Shown: positions 22,531-22,769 of the stretch, piece after piece | How positions within the stretch are numbered: the first letter of the stretch is position 1 | Layout of the letters: each line of letters opens with the position of its first letter | Source of the DNA: an uncultured Atopobiaceae bacterium | GTDB taxonomy: Bacteria; Actinomycetota; Coriobacteriia; Coriobacteriales; Atopobiaceae | Length of the DNA: 22,769 nucleotides | Reading direction: 5' to 3' | Assembly (NCBI GenBank): GCA_905235165.1 | Contig: CAJOKK010000022.1 | Location: 1 to 22,769, forward strand | Program-made: the position numbers and the translations under genes | The notes under the pieces: model-generated | What the model saw: the letters and a program-made list of their open reading frames with translations, nothing else | What the model was told of the DNA's origin: nothing | Database searches by the model: none

Positions 22531-22684
22531 AATGAGTCAGTTACCGTAGTCCTTTTTGACTCATTTCACTTTTGATGTTGAGCGGAGGGAGCGGGGCGGA
22601 GGGCCTCGCGTGAACTCTGCGGCAAAGACGTTCGTCGCTTCGGCGCGGCAGCTGCGGGACTCGCTCGCTTCGCTCGCTCGGACA
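22531..22684. repeat. Long palindromic element, left arm only
   Basis: It begins AATGAGTCAGTTACCG right after cutC, then follows the outer arm (TTTTTGACTCATTTCACTTT). Next comes a GC-rich segment and then about 85 bases nearly identical to 12409-12490 of the 305-bp copy, including CGCGGCAGCTGCGGGACTCG. Similarity stops at 22684 and no right arm is found before the window end at 22769. The last 85 bases have only small hairpins (TAGGGTG/CACCCTA, TGGCCG/CGGCCA). Confidence 0.85.
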
Positions 22685-22769
22685 GACGATATGTAGGGTG
22701 ATGATCGGGACCTCACCCTATGAAGCGCTGGCCGTCGAGCGGCCACATGGGCTAGGCTCGGTCTTGGAG

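Noticed and set aside
22561..22746. Small minus-strand open frame at the window end
   Set aside because: It lies largely inside the repeat arm, is Ser/Arg/Ala-rich and has no recognisable features.

Overview
The window looks like a chromosomal segment of a GC-rich, anaerobic Gram-positive bacterium. The best guess is the class Coriobacteriia (an Olsenella- or Atopobiaceae-like lineage). This is an inference from high GC with strong C/G third positions, clear AGGAGG-type ribosome sites, an anaerobic (class III) ribonucleotide reductase with NrdR boxes, an Fe-S aldo/keto reductase and lipoprotein-type solute binding. No rRNA, tRNA, transposase, integrase or CRISPR array is visible. Twenty protein genes are supported; only the first (recQ) is cut by the window edge.

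Layout: (1) 1-2201: 3' part of recQ, convergent with a uppP / low-molecular-weight phosphatase pair on the minus strand. (2) 2371-6597: a secreted coiled-coil plus lysozyme-like cell-wall protein and a large M16C zinc peptidase on the plus strand, each followed by a hairpin. (3) 6840-8159: HAD phosphatase and nitroreductase, a minus-strand pair. (4) 8459-11615: NrdR-box-controlled nrdD and nrdG. (5) 11685-15033: a small membrane zinc-ribbon protein, a cytoplasmic GH13 alpha-amylase and a metallophosphoesterase, separated by long palindromes. (6) 15191-19640: an Fe-S aldo/keto reductase and a polar amino-acid ABC importer (substrate-binding lipoprotein, ATPase, two permeases). (7) 20250-22527: a carboxymuconolactone-decarboxylase-family protein, and divergently a GNAT acetyltransferase plus cutC.

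The most unusual content is non-coding. One repeat family is built from 52-bp hairpin modules. Four tandem copies lie at 19795-20002, three copies with different stem sequences at 20029-20164, and a related pair on the same 52-bp pitch at 6644-6700. Read on opposite strands, the two large arrays align base for base: the constant TAATT/GGCCC/TTTC segment is shared, and at least five stem positions differ by compensatory changes in the same register. This suggests selection for the hairpin. A second family is long near-perfect palindromes beginning TGAGTCAGTTACCG, with copies at 12330-12634 (305 bp), 14181-14285, 15065-15185 and 22531-22684 (left arm only) and a remnant at 6811-6831. They sit next to stop codons, bracket the amylase and metallophosphoesterase genes, and in one case appear to supply the -35 box of the amylase promoter.

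Functionally the segment mixes cell-envelope maintenance (UppP, the PcsB-like protein), anaerobic deoxynucleotide synthesis (NrdDG), storage or oligosaccharide glucan use (amylase), amino-acid uptake and redox housekeeping. All gene identities come from motif recognition by eye; no database search was possible.
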